From Cryptomeria japonica (Eukaryota > Streptophyta > Pinopsida > Cupressales > Cupressaceae): DNA of 64,000 bases. How positions within the stretch are numbered: position 1 is the stretch's first letter; each line of letters starts with the position of its first letter. The DNA is taken from the NCBI RefSeq assembly GCF_030272615.1, contig NC_081415.1, positions 605,937,137-606,001,136 of the forward strand, in the 5' to 3' direction. Positions 20,659-31,480 of the stretch are shown here, one piece after another. The translations under genes were made by a program, and so were the position numbers. The notes under the pieces were generated by a model, which was given only the letters and a program-made list of their open reading frames with translations, did no database searches and was not told where the DNA came from.

Positions 20659-21935
20659 ATGGGTCCAAAATCACCTTGGTACAATGAAATATATACATAT
20701 TTACATACTCAATACATGTCACCGGATCTGTCCAAAAATCAAAAGAAGACCTTTATTCATCAGGCATCTAGGTACACCATTATAGCTGATACTTTGTACA
20801 TAAAGGGTTTTGATGGAACTCTTTTCCAATGTCTTGATGAGAATGAAGCACAACTTGCTTTAAAGGAAGTCCATGATGGAATTTGTGGGGCTCACCAAAG
20901 TGGTCCACCATTGTCAAAGAAATTGCTGAGAATGGGTTATTACTGGCCAACTATGGAAAAGGACGCTTATAAGTATGTACAAAAAATGTAAGCAATTCCA
21001 AATGCATGGGGATCTCATTCATGCATCAGCACAAGATCTTCAACCCATTACATCACCATGGCAATTTTCACAATGGGGATTAGATCTAGTGGGTAAAATC
21101 AACCCTACTTCTTCCAATGGATACAAGTTCATCTTAACATCCACTGAGTACTTTACCAAATTGGTTGAGGCAATTCCTCTTACATACAGTACTGGAAAGC
21201 ATATATCAAAATTCATGCTCAACTACATTATATGTAGATAAGGGATTCCACTGTGCTTCGTTATAGATAATGGACGTCCATTTAAAAACTAGGAAGTGAA
21301 AGAGTTGTGTGAGAAATTTCACATACAATAGATATTTGCCATGCCATATTATCCACAAAGTAATGGACAAGCAAAGGCTACAAATAAAACAATGTTGAAA
21401 ATTCTTAAGAAAGTTGTCACTGGCACAGGATGGGACTAGCATCTTCAGTTAAATCCCACTCTTTGGGCTTACAGAATAGGAGTACGCACACCTATAGGAG
21501 AAACACCATATTCCTTGGTCTATGGTACAGAAGCAATATTCCCCATTGAAATAGAAATATCATCTCTAAGAGTTTCCTTACAGAACATCATATCAAAGGA
21601 AGACTAGAGGGTAGCAAGGTTACAAGAACTTGAAACCCTTGATGAAAAAAGGCAAACGACATTCAATCATCTACAAGGATATCAAAACAAACTGAGATGG
21701 AGTTATAATAAAAGAGTTTGCCCATGAACTTTTGAAGTGATAGATCTAGTCCTTAAAGAGAATCAAAGGAACCTAGTAGGATGAGAAAAGCCAGGGAAAT
21801 TCGAACCTAACTGGCTAGGTCCTTTCATCATAACAAGGGTTATAGGCAATGGAGCATAGAATTTGGCTACCATGGAGGGAGATCCACTCTCTAACCCTAT
21901 GAATGGCATGCACCTTAAAAGATACTATACCTAAG
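20659..21935 (+). pseudogene. Element C integrase, catalytic Glu replaced by Lys
   Basis: The zinc domain is readable (EVHDGICGAHQSGPPLSKK, MGYYWPTM), then a frameshift occurs near an A-run at 20981-20986. The Cys pair reads CKQF, so the second Cys is lost. The core has WGLDLVGKI (first Asp, about 21084) and VIDNGRPF (second Asp, about 21262), but the position expected as GQAE reads GQAKATNKT (about 21366). The C-terminal region is recognisable (YRIGVRTPIGETPYSLVYG, KFEPNWLGPFIITRV). The polyprotein ends at TAA about 21931. Eight or more stops are present. Confidence 0.9.
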
Positions 21936-24441
21936 GGCTGGGTTAGTTTAGGTTTTATTTTTCGCATTGCATATCATATTATTCAAAGCATTGCATTACA
22001 TATAGTTTCTTTTTAAAATGCATCGCATTCTCAAAGTTTCTACATTTTTTTATAGCAGCATCAATAAAACAAGGCGACTGGTCAATTTTATCATTCCTTT
22101 GCATTCAAGAGAAGAAAGGGTTATCTCCTTTCCTAGATATTTGGACATGAAATCTTTGAGATCCTAAGGTCATTCATTTTCAACATTACCCTGTGACGAC
22201 GCTTTACTTATGGTTGGGTAGTGATTTCACTATTTGAGACTTGTTAACCCAAAATCTATCAATTTCTATATCTCAAACACAATAAATCTCTAATTCATTC
22301 TAGAAACCTAGTTGATCATATGACTAGTGAAAAATCTAAAATTCTACTTCAGCGCTGTTGTAATTGTCACACCCAAGTAGGTTTCATTACTTACAAGTCA
22401 AGGCAAGAAAATAAAAAGAAAAAAAAGAGCTATGCTGAATTCATCTTTAGGCAAAAGAGCAATGATATATAACTAAAATATCACGCATATAAGTGTGATA
22501 AAAAGCTTAACCATGGGAACATGCAAGTAACTCCATTAGGGCTATGAACACCTATTGGAAATGGAGAAATATTGGAGAAATTACAATCTATAACCTCGTT
22601 GGAGCTCTCAAGGCTTGCTGGCAGCGAGGCTCTATTTGGGATGCTTTTGAAGATAGGATAATCCATGTAGCTAGTCATATAGGATGCTAAGGATCTTTAG
22701 TGAACACAAGAGCAGGAATTAACTCATCTACACACACATGGGCAAAAGAAGGTCAAAGTTTCAAGAACCAATGGGGAATTTTTTCACATCTCCATTTGTA
22801 AATCCAAGTCACTAAGTGTGTTGAGTTGAATGTTCCCAAGGACCTTAGGGATCGATTGACCACTTATCTATGAAATATTTTGCACCTCCAATTCAATTGG
22901 TGTATTACAAATGATACAACAAACACAGTCAACTTTGTTCGAATAGGAAATGCATCTTCATCATGCATATTGCATTAACATAGGTCATGTCAAAAAAGTC
23001 ATTTGTTTCCACATACATTTTGCAGATCATCATGTCATACAGGTCTGCTCACTGTGGGCATAATTGAAAAAAATCCTAAAAATCATATAAAGTCCTGAAA
23101 AAATCCTAAAAATCATATAAAGTCCTGAAAAAAATCCTAAAAATCGTATAAAGTCCTGAAAAAATCCAAAAACATTGAAAAACTCAAAATCCAAAAACAT
23201 TGAAAAACTTAAAATCCAAAAATAGTGAAATCCATAAAAATACCAAAAACATCCATATACGATCCTAAAAAAATCAATCCAAAAACATTCAAATATCGAT
23301 CTACATAATCAAAAAAATCAAAAAAGCTCTTGGAAAAGAACTAAAAATCAAAAATCAATCAAAAAACTTTCAATAAAATATCTTGTGAGAAACAAATACC
23401 CTAGCAGATATCCAATAAATACTTCGCACGAAGTTAACAAAGGATACGACTATCCTGTCAAACATCTGCAATCAAACTGTCTTATCAATCGTATCATATC
23501 CAGATCAAGTGATCATTATCTTGTCTTAAACAGAAGAGGATACACTCAAAATCGGATAGATCAGTCTTAAACAGGGTCCGCAACTTTCTGAGATCAGACA
23601 TTATCAACTATCACATCAAGCAACTGAGAACAAAGGCACGAGGTCTGTATAGCTGCTGAATTTTGTCTGGGTCAGTCTTTATCTTTTATCAATTGGTGAC
23701 AGATTGTGTTCCTATGCTACTCAAGCATGTCCACGAGTGACTAGAGGAGCTATGATGGGCATTATCTTTTTCTTGTTTTTCTATTTGTGGTGTGAACCGA
23801 TGAAATTATAGGGAAATTTCTCTAGTGGGTGTCTATGAAAGGAGCATTGAACTATTGGATGCCACACAAACCTCGACCCCTAGTGTAATTCCCAGATTGG
23901 AGGGTTCACTCCTTGTCTGCTATGGATTTGTTTCTATAATGAGATATCTTTACATCTTGGTTCCTTATACCTTGATGTGCTAATCTTCATTTTTCAATAA
24001 TAAGGCTCAGTGATGAGTATATATTGCGCAATAAAATATGTGACATGGGTTCGTGATTCTTTCAATTTCATTCTCATCTCATTTTCTTATTGATAGTTTG
24101 TTGATTTCTCATCTTCTCTCCAAATCTCATTCTTTCTAACGTTATTTCCATCATCAATCTCTTATCATCTAACTAACATTTCTTCACAGTGTATCTGATT
24201 TAAAAATTTGTTCAGCCATTATCATACAAAAGCGAAAAATAGATTTCATATAGATTCCATTGCATTCATGTAGGTACCATTGCATTCATAACTATCAGTT
24301 AATAAACATTCATTAGCATCATTAATACATACATGTACTACCATTGTATTCATTAATCATATAGAATCAAATAGATATGCATCATAAAACTCATAGCATC
24401 ATATAAGCATACATGGAAAACAAAACATAAATAGATCACTA
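21936..24441 (+). other. Noncoding spacer between integrase and antisense frame in element C
   Basis: No supported gene in either direction. It contains an A-rich repeat field (23065-23400, listed separately) and otherwise ordinary AT-rich DNA. Tat elements commonly carry long untranslated DNA here. Confidence 0.6.
23065..23400 (+). repeat. A-rich tandem repeats (31-bp and 25-bp units)
   Basis: The unit AAAAATCCTAAAAATCATAT plus AAAGTCCTG recurs three times from about 23068 to 23160. Units of AAAATCCAAAAACATTGAAAAACTC type follow to about 23220, then looser AAAATC/CAAAAA words to 23365. They lie in the 3' noncoding part of element C. No strand bias or coding signal. Confidence 0.85.
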
Positions 24442-26340
24442 TTAAAACTTGCATATCATGTATATAACACTGCCTCTGTCATCAAGTGGATCCTCTTCAC
24501 TAGATCCTGCCCCAGGATGTTGAGGTGGTCCCATAATGCCACCACTACTAGTGCATTGTGAAGTAGATCTACTCGATCTCCTCCCCATAAAGGCACTAAA
24601 ACTAGGCTCTCTCTGATCCTCGGGGATAGCTCTCTCATAAGCCTACTGATAGTATATAGCCTCCTATGCAGCAATGAAATACCTATCTGCCTGGTCGTAA
24701 GCATCTGTACATGGTCTAAAAAATTGATCAAATGCATCCATGGCAATCTGACCTCTCCAGACTGCCTCATCTCTCTCCCTCTGGAGACGATCCCTCTCAG
24801 CCTCAAGTGCACCATAATCTGCACGGTAGGTCTCCTGCTCGACATCTCATCTAGTGACATCCTCCTCCAAACTCTGGATCCATGCCCTAAGAATCTATGG
24901 ATCATCCTCATCACCCACCTATCCTCTCCCACCCTCTGAAATAGACACATCCTCCAGCTCTGGCATATCCTCATCATCATCCCCACCCTTGCTGCTAGAT
25001 GACTCTGAAGAATCATCGCTATCCCTACTGCTAATAGACTCGGTGTCTCCACCAATTTCTACATCCTCTCCCTCTTCTCCCTCATATTCCTCACCTCCTC
25101 CCTCATCTCCCTCACCTCCTCCCTCGGCTCCACCCTCTCCTCCTCCTTTAGCTCTCTCCCCTATGTTTATCCTCAACCACTATCTAGGATGGCGAATTTG
25201 TTGTGTTGTAATCAGAACAGTAGGATCAGCAAGTGGTACCGGCCTGTGCCTAGCAAACCAAGCATCATACTCCAGTGTCATCCCTAGATCCACTGCACCT
25301 CTACCCCAACCCCAAGGTAATGGCTGAAGAGAATCAAACTCAGCAGAAGCAACATGTGGCTGAATACAAACACCCCAATCAGATACCTCTTGAGATACAT
25401 GAGCAAAATAAGTGGTAACCACTAGTGTCACTTGTACCTCACCAAACTATCTTAGTACCCACCCTGGAAGATACATCTCGATAATCCATTAGGTCTTGAA
25501 AGACCTGCTGATCAAATATCTTTGTTGTCAGCAAAAAGACATGTGCATTGCATCATCTACCCAACTGAGGCAATCTAAGTATGGTCTCCAAATGAAATGC
25601 TGTAGTATATCCAACTGATGTCTCTAGTACAAGGTGTTACCCGAACCCCTGTGTCTGATACCTATTGTGTACCTAAAAGCATAATGCTCACTATCCTGCA
25701 AATCAACATGAATGACAGGTCTCGAAATAGAAGTATGCTCCCATGCCCAAGTCTAGAGAAGTATCACACCACAACAAATAGACCGATATCCAAGATATAC
25801 AATCCCATGCATCTGATAATACAACATGGCCAGTAGACATGGACCCCACACATATACTCATTGATGAACAATCATATCATGGAACACTCTACCCCATCCA
25901 ACTGGAAATTTGTGACCTCATCTATCAGGTATCAACAACACCGCATAGTACAATAGTCATGTCATCATAATCCAATCAGGCCCAAGGGACGTCATATCGG
26001 CCACTAATCTGCAAGTCCTGTATCTCACACTCAAAAAGTGTACACAATCCCACAATTCCATCATCATGGTCGTACACAGCTCTCTCACCATGAATCAGAA
26101 TACACAATATACACTATACATCCTCTAACATAATGGATGCCTCCCCAGTTCGAAGATGGAAGGAACAAGTCTCAGAATGCCACCACTCTATCAGAGTTGT
26201 AATCATGGCCCTCTTGGTCATAACCTCTAGAAAATTTAAAACATGATATAAACTAGCTATCGGATATTCTCAATCTCCTCATCAAGTAAGTCAACTCAAA
26301 GATCAAGTCCACTGGGTCTGCTCTGTCGGTAGTATAACAC
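24442..26340 (-). pseudogene. Antisense plant mobile domain (PMD)-like frame in element C
   Basis: Read leftward, blocks match the PMD/aminotransferase-like domain of plants. ITTLIEWWHSETCSFHLRTG, then EASIMLEDV, is at about 26125-26225. GHKFPVGWGRVFHD, then WGPCLLAMLYYQMHG and TWAWEHT, lie in 25700-25930. YDAWFARHRPVPLADP is at about 25225-25272. The C-terminal part is a Glu/Gly-rich acidic tract (24925-25165), a coiled coil (ALEAERDRLQRERDEAVW, about 24762-24815) and a Ser/Gly-rich tail ending at TAA 24442-24444. Frames 25180-25431 and 24919-25176 are in phase, separated by one stop. About eight stops and some frame changes occur overall. PMD proteins (MAIN, MAIL1 in Arabidopsis) act in the nucleus and relatives ride on transposons; the role here is unknown. 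Confidence 0.8.
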
Positions 26341-26440
26341 TCCAATGTTCTCCGGCAAAGAGAAAATGTTGAAAATATCAGATATCGAATCATGAAAAAT
26401 AAAAAATATTTTCAAACACATGACAAAAATTACACAAACA

Positions 26441-26690
26441 ATGAATGCATGATAGTTATTACTAATGCGGTATACTTATCGCTTTTGTGTAACATTAACA
26501 GCGAATGCGTAATGACATGAGCGCATGCGTAACATTAAACACTATTGTGGTATGACATGAGCGAATGCGGTATGAAATGAGCTAATGTGTGATGTTAATG
26601 ATGATTGCATAGCATTTAAAGCATTTGTGATACATTAAGAATGAATGCATAAAAACCGATAGGCGAATGCGTAACACAATGGAAAAATTG
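26441..26690 (-). repeat. Array of degenerate 20-21 bp units in the antisense leader of element C
   Basis: On the minus strand, units such as TTACGCATTCGCCTATCGG, ACCGCATTCGCTCATGTCAT, TACGCATGCGCTCATGTCAT and TACGCATTCGCTGTTAATGT repeat about a dozen times. The core matches the leader array at 11401-12120 but lies in the opposite orientation. It sits between the antisense TATA box/ATG and the PMD-like frame. Confidence 0.8.
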
Positions 26691-26832
26691 ATCACTGAAA
26701 TTTTTTGGAAAATATCAAAAAATAGGCAAAAAATAAAGAAAAAATTTGGAAAAATACCATGCCGCCAGTCCCAAGAGGTCTCTGATATGAATGTACTCAG
26801 TTAGAAAGATGCAATCGAGCTCTATAACAAGC

Positions 26833-26935
26833 CATGATGATCAAAAGTGCGGAAGAAAGCACACAAATTGCAAAGAAAACAAAGAATTTACCAAAGTGCA
26901 AATGAGCAAATGAAAACCTAAAATCTCTATTTATA
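26833..26935 (-). promoter_or_regulatory. Candidate antisense promoter of element C
   Basis: The minus strand reads TTATAAATAGAG, giving a TATAAATA box at 26928-26935, then a pyrimidine-rich leader and the first ATG (ATCATGGCTTG, ATG at 26833-26835) 93 bases on. The short frame from this ATG soon stops, so either it is decayed or an intron follows before the PMD-like frame. Confidence 0.55.
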
Positions 26936-27180
26936 ACTCAAAATTAGGGTTTTTTGACACCTTGACGCCCGTGGTCCCTGCTTGATTCAAACAACTTGTA
27001 GCTTAATCAAACGATCTCGAAATTACACAAAACTTCACACTGGTATCGAAAACATGGTCTTAATTTTTTTAATTTTTCGACCACATTTTCCGAGGGGGCA
27101 TATTTACACTATACAGTAGTACCAAGGCATACTGGGGCAGAGTTTTTCATTTTCTTTGAAACAATGTCGTTCCAACTTTG

Positions 27181-27197
27181 TCTCAAAGAGGGGCAAA
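27181..27197 (+). other. Polypurine tract of element C
   Basis: CTCAAAGAGGGGCAAA directly precedes the TGTAGACACC start of the 3' LTR. This is the expected primer for plus-strand cDNA. Confidence 0.85.
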
Positions 27198-28080
27198 TGT
27201 AGACACCTAAAAATGTCTCATTGATCATGTACTAATTATTCGTCTAATTGATTAAATAATTCTAATTATTTAATTAAGTTAATTAATCTTGTTCTTCTAA
27301 TTTCATATTTCCTCATAATCTTACTAATTATTCTATTTCCTATTCTTTCATCATTTAATCATTTTAATCATTTTCTAAATATTAATTAAATATTTATTAT
27401 TTAATTAAATATTTATTATTTAATTAAATATTTATTATTTAATTAATTCTAATTAATTCCCCAATTTAAATAATCTTTATTATTTAAATAAATTAATTCT
27501 CGATTTCTATCTCAATCCTATCATCATCTAATCACTCTAACCATTTTCTAAATATTAATTAAATATTTATTATTTAATTAATTATGATTTTAATCCTTTA
27601 AATTAAATAATCTTTATTATTTAATTAAATTCAATTTCTAAATAATTAAATAGTTTCTTTAAATTATTTAATTAATTAATTAATTCTTCCATTTCCAAAT
27701 CCCCAAATTATAATTTCATTTAATTTCATATTCTTCTAATTTCTTCTAAATTCAAATACATGTGCATGATTTCAAAAATCAAATTGAAAATCAAAGTCAA
27801 GTTCTAAATATATTCAAATACTAAATTGAATTAAATAAATTCAATTATTTGAATAAATATCATGCAAAGATTAAATTGAAAATCTAAGTTAAAATGCAAG
27901 CACATGCTAAATTAATTAATTAAATCAATTATCTCTCCAATCTCTATTTCCATCTTCTAGTTAGCTTTTTCTAAAATAAGCTTTCTTTGTCATCCTCTTT
28001 ATTTCCTCCAATCATTCTTTTTTCTTCCTTCAGTTAGCTTTTTCTCAATCAGTTAACTTAATTAATCTATTCAATCTATT
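27198..28080 (+). repeat. 3' LTR of element C, truncated
   Basis: It is alignable with the 5' LTR from its TG start to ATTCAATCTATT at about 28080, then switches to the LTR of element D. About 370 bp are missing. It contains an extra threefold TTAATTAAATATTTATTAT expansion at about 27385-27440 that is absent from the 5' LTR. Confidence 0.9.
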
Positions 28081-28081
28081 C

Positions 28082-29489
28082 TGTTTGTCAATAGACATTG
28101 TGCCTTGATAGACAAATAGTAACACCGGTCTTAAATGGAGTACAATCGGCAAAAACTAGAATAATTGAAACAAGCATAAACCGGTTGACACTTATCCTCT
28201 CATACAATCTAATACTTTATTTCCATTTCATCCTAGTGCATAGATAGGTAATCTATCATCAAAAGATATATAAATAACTAGATCAACATATTTTACCTTC
28301 AGACACACATTACTCAAACCATCACAAGAATATCACCACACATGACACACAGATTTTTCACGTAGAAACCCGACTGGGAAAAACCACAGTGGGGATGAAT
28401 ACCCACAAGCTTGTTTTTGAACTCTTTAGAAGTCTGCTCTGTTAGGAGCCTTGTCTGGTTAAAGATTGATACAATAGGTTCTGTTAGGAACCGATCCTAT
28501 TAGGGATCACCCCGTTAAGGGATGGCTAGAATACCCAGTTAAGGGTTAAACCCTGTTAAAGGTTACCTTGTTAGAGGATTTCAAGAACTCAATAGTTTGA
28601 GTCACCCTATTAAACGATTTACAGCAAGCCGGTTAAAGCTACCCTATTAAGGGATTTCTCAATAGTTGAAGTGGTTAGAGATCAACAGGTTTTACAATGA
28701 TCTAATAACAGCACTCAATGCCAATGCAGATCCGCTTTAGCTCCTCTTCACCTTCTGCACCTATACTCTACAGGTATCACTTCTCTCTTTTGGTCTGGCA
28801 AGAATTACATATCTCTTCTCTTGGATACACACACAACTTTTGCCAACAACCTCAGAAAGAAAAACAACATCGACCTTATAAGAAACAGATAGGTCGGTAG
28901 CATAAACCCTAAACCCTAAACCTATTAGGTTAAGGAATTCAAATGGTTCAATCCTGACCATTGAGCATACTACATTAAATGCAACAATCTTGATCCAATC
29001 TCAAAACGTTCACCATCGTTCATTTTCCATCGATTTCATGGCGGCTGATAACCCATCACATGTTATCATCATTTATAGACTTCGCACATTCCCGAGGTAG
29101 ATAGGAACAATCTCCTTCATCCAAGATCCCTCACGCGCACAAGACTTACTTGGCAACATGATCTATTCTTTGTTACCATGCTAACTCATCACACAATCAC
29201 CGGTTGAGCCACATAGGCTTGAAGCACTTCAACCGGAAATCCTGAAGTTGAGACTACCAACTAGTTGTCATATAAAGCTTCGATGTGCCAATTCCCATAA
29301 CCATGTGTCGGGTCACCTTAAACAAACACACCACTTCACTTTGGCACAAATGTCGATTCACAATGTTATACCAGTTCTCACATATACCGGTTCTTGGTAA
29401 CATACTAGTTCTCTCCTCTTTAGCATATTGACATCAATGATAACATACAATGTCATCATGTCCACATGTCGGTTCACATAATGCCAATA
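28082..29489 (-). repeat. 3' LTR of element D, terminal part missing
   Basis: It matches the right LTR from 33988 onward (GTTTGTCA..CAGACA-like text) to ATGCCAATA at 29489. It contains a degenerate GTTAGGGAT-type array (28438-28655), a telomere-like run (AACCCTAAACCCTAAACC, about 28905-28922) and the AACCACGGTGGGG-type block near 28383. The last 90 bp or so of the LTR, including the G-run, are absent. Confidence 0.9.
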
Positions 29490-29504
29490 ATCTCCCCCTT
29501 TGGC
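29490..29504 (-). other. Polypurine tract of element D
   Basis: The minus strand reads GCCAAAGGGGGAGAT immediately before the 3' LTR, matching the terminal purine tract of B and F. Confidence 0.85.
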
Positions 29505-29734
29505 ATTGATGGCAATATAAAAAGATATCTCTCCACTTCACATCTTCTCCCCCAATTTCTGCAAATATCTTCTTTGCTTCACTTCTTCTCCCCTTTTGAC
29601 AACAATTCCAAAGTGGAGGCACAAGCTTCCCTATTCCATTATGCTACTCCCCCTAAGGAGTAGCATCCTTCAACACATCAATCTTGAAGAAAAAATTGAC
29701 TATGCAATACTTGACTGATGTGGAGCATATACCT

Positions 29735-30570
29735 TTAGTTTACTTCCAGAAGGGGCAGCACCCCTAATTCACTTCTTAAGTACATAAATGTAGCCTTTGG
29801 GAGAGGCTTGGTGAATATGTCTGCTAACTGCTCCTTACTGGAAACATTTTCCAGTGTAATCTCTTTGTTCTGAACCTTTTCCCTCAAGAAATGATACTTA
29901 AGCTCAAAGTGCTTGGTTCTAGAATGTTAAACTAGATTCTTGGAGATGTTAATTGCACTAGTATTGTCACAAAATATACTTACTAATTCAGATACAGGAA
30001 CTTTGAAGCCATTTAATACATGCTTCATCCAAATTGTTTGAGTGTGGTTCATAAAAGCTGCAACATACTCTGCTTCCACTATAGACTGAGAGATACAACT
30101 CTACTTCTTACTCATCCATGAGACCAATCTACCACCAAGAAAGAATGCAACACCGATTGTGCTTTTTTGGTCATCTACATTACCTGCCCAATCAGCATCT
30201 ATGTATACTTTCAAGTTGAAATCCTTGCTATATGGATACCACAATCCATAGTCAATAGTTCCCTTTAGATACCTAAGAATCTGCTTGACTGCAACCAAGT
30301 AGGATTCTCTTGGGCTTTTCTGGAACCTTGCAGTAATGCCAACTGCATGTGCAATATCTGGTCTGCTATCCACTACATAATGCAACTTTCCAATCATTGA
30401 TCGGTATTCCTTCTCATCAACCAATGTTGAGTCATCCTCTTTGGATAGTTTACAACTGGTCACCATCAGTGTACCAACTGGTTTGCTATCTTCCATGCCA
30501 AAGGTCTTCAACACCTCTTTGACATACTTGGACTGAATGATAAAGATTCCATCTTTCATCTACTGGATCT
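29735..30570 (-). pseudogene. Element D RNase H and polyprotein end
   Basis: The Copia RNase H reads right to left: KYVKEVLKTFGMEDSKPV, then YRSMIGKLHYVVDSRPDIAH, then YIDADWAGNVDDQKST (first Asp), SIVEAEYVAAFMN (Glu) and FCDNTSAINISKN (Asp), so the metal ligands survive. Stops follow MSKK (near 30102) and NLV (near 29928). The frame ends at TAA 29735-29737 after LRSELGVLPLLEVN. Confidence 0.9.
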
Positions 30571-31480
30571 GCAGTCCAATGAAGAACTTAATCTCCCCTA
30601 TGAGTGACATCTCAAACTCTTTCTTCATCTAATTTGCAAACTCATGACTCATCTTGTCATCTCCACCAAAGATAATTTCATCAACAAATACCTCACAGAT
30701 CAGGATTTGATCTCCTTCAGACTTCAAGTAGATATTGTTATCTTCACTTGTTCTCTCAAATCCAATCTTCACAAGATGGGAATGCAGACGTTCATACCAT
30801 CCTCTAGGTGTCTGATTTAGACCATATAAGGCTTTATGTAGCCTACATACCATGTCACTATCTTCAAATAGGGAAAACTCATCTGGTTGCTCTATATACA
30901 CCTCCTCTTCAAGTACACCATTTAGGAATGTAGATTTTACATCTATTTGATATACTTTGAAACCTTTAAAAGCTGCATATGCAAGAAGCATACGAACTCC
31001 TTTCAATCTGGCTATAGGAGCAAAGGTTTCTCCATAGTCTTCTCCTTCTTCTTGAGCATATCCTTTGCACACCTATCTAGCTTTGCTTCTAATCATTGTG
31101 CCATCCTCATTTAGCTTATTTTTGAAATCCCATTTGGTACCAATGATATTTTTATGCTCCGGTCTGGGTACCAAAGACCATGTACCATTTTTCTCTATCT
31201 GGTCAAGTTCCTCTTCCATTGCCTTGATCCAATCTTCATCTTTATGTGCCTCTTTGAATGATTTAGGCTCAAATTCAGAGATCATACATAAGTTTTCTCT
31301 GACCTTTCTTCTTGTAAGGATTCTTGCATCCTTACCTCCTATGATCTGCTTAGGATCATAATTCAGCTTGACATACCGAGGAATGGTCTTGATAGATTCA
31401 TCTTGCTTTTCTTCTTCATCCTCATCTCCATCAGTATCAGCATCTACATCCACCGGTGTAGGAACATTGTTACTAGTACT
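30571..31480 (-). pseudogene. Element D reverse transcriptase, active site FVDE
   Basis: The domain order is intact: EAHKDEDWIKAMEEELDQIE, then KNIIGTKWDFKNKLNEDG, then a stop at about 31073, VCKGYAQEEGEDYGETF, VYQIDVKSTFLNG (first Asp), LYGLNQTPRGWYERL. The catalytic box reads FVDEIIFGG at about 30680-30706, so the second Asp of the usual YVDD has become Glu. Further stops lie near 30629 and 30560. It is frameshifted relative to the integrase part at about 31455-31495. Confidence 0.9.

Larger units (their letters stand above)
10035..28080 (+). mobile_element. Giant Ty3/Gypsy retrotransposon C (Tat-like) with antisense PMD frame
   Basis: LTRs at both ends enclose about 15.9 kb of internal DNA. 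The sense order is long leader, gag, zinc-knuckle region, protease, G-patch-like segment, RT, RNase H, a second RNase H, integrase. RT before integrase makes it Gypsy. The extra RNase H between pol RNase H and integrase is the hallmark of the Tat lineage. A long antisense frame lies before the 3' LTR, as known for some Tat elements such as maize Grande. The 3' LTR is cut at about 28080. All frames carry stops. Confidence 0.9.

Noticed and set aside
24456-25055. 199-codon open minus-strand frame
   Set aside because: It overlaps the acidic/coiled-coil part of the antisense PMD-like frame in another phase. Its Met/Arg/Leu-rich text has no motif, whereas the phase of 24919-25176 continues the PMD protein.
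24854-25327. 157-codon Ser/Pro-rich plus-strand frame
   Set aside because: It is the complement of the Glu/Ser-rich tract of the antisense frame; its composition is explained by that.
28905-28922. Interstitial telomere
   Set aside because: Only about 2.5 heptamers, present identically in both LTRs of D, so it belongs to the element.
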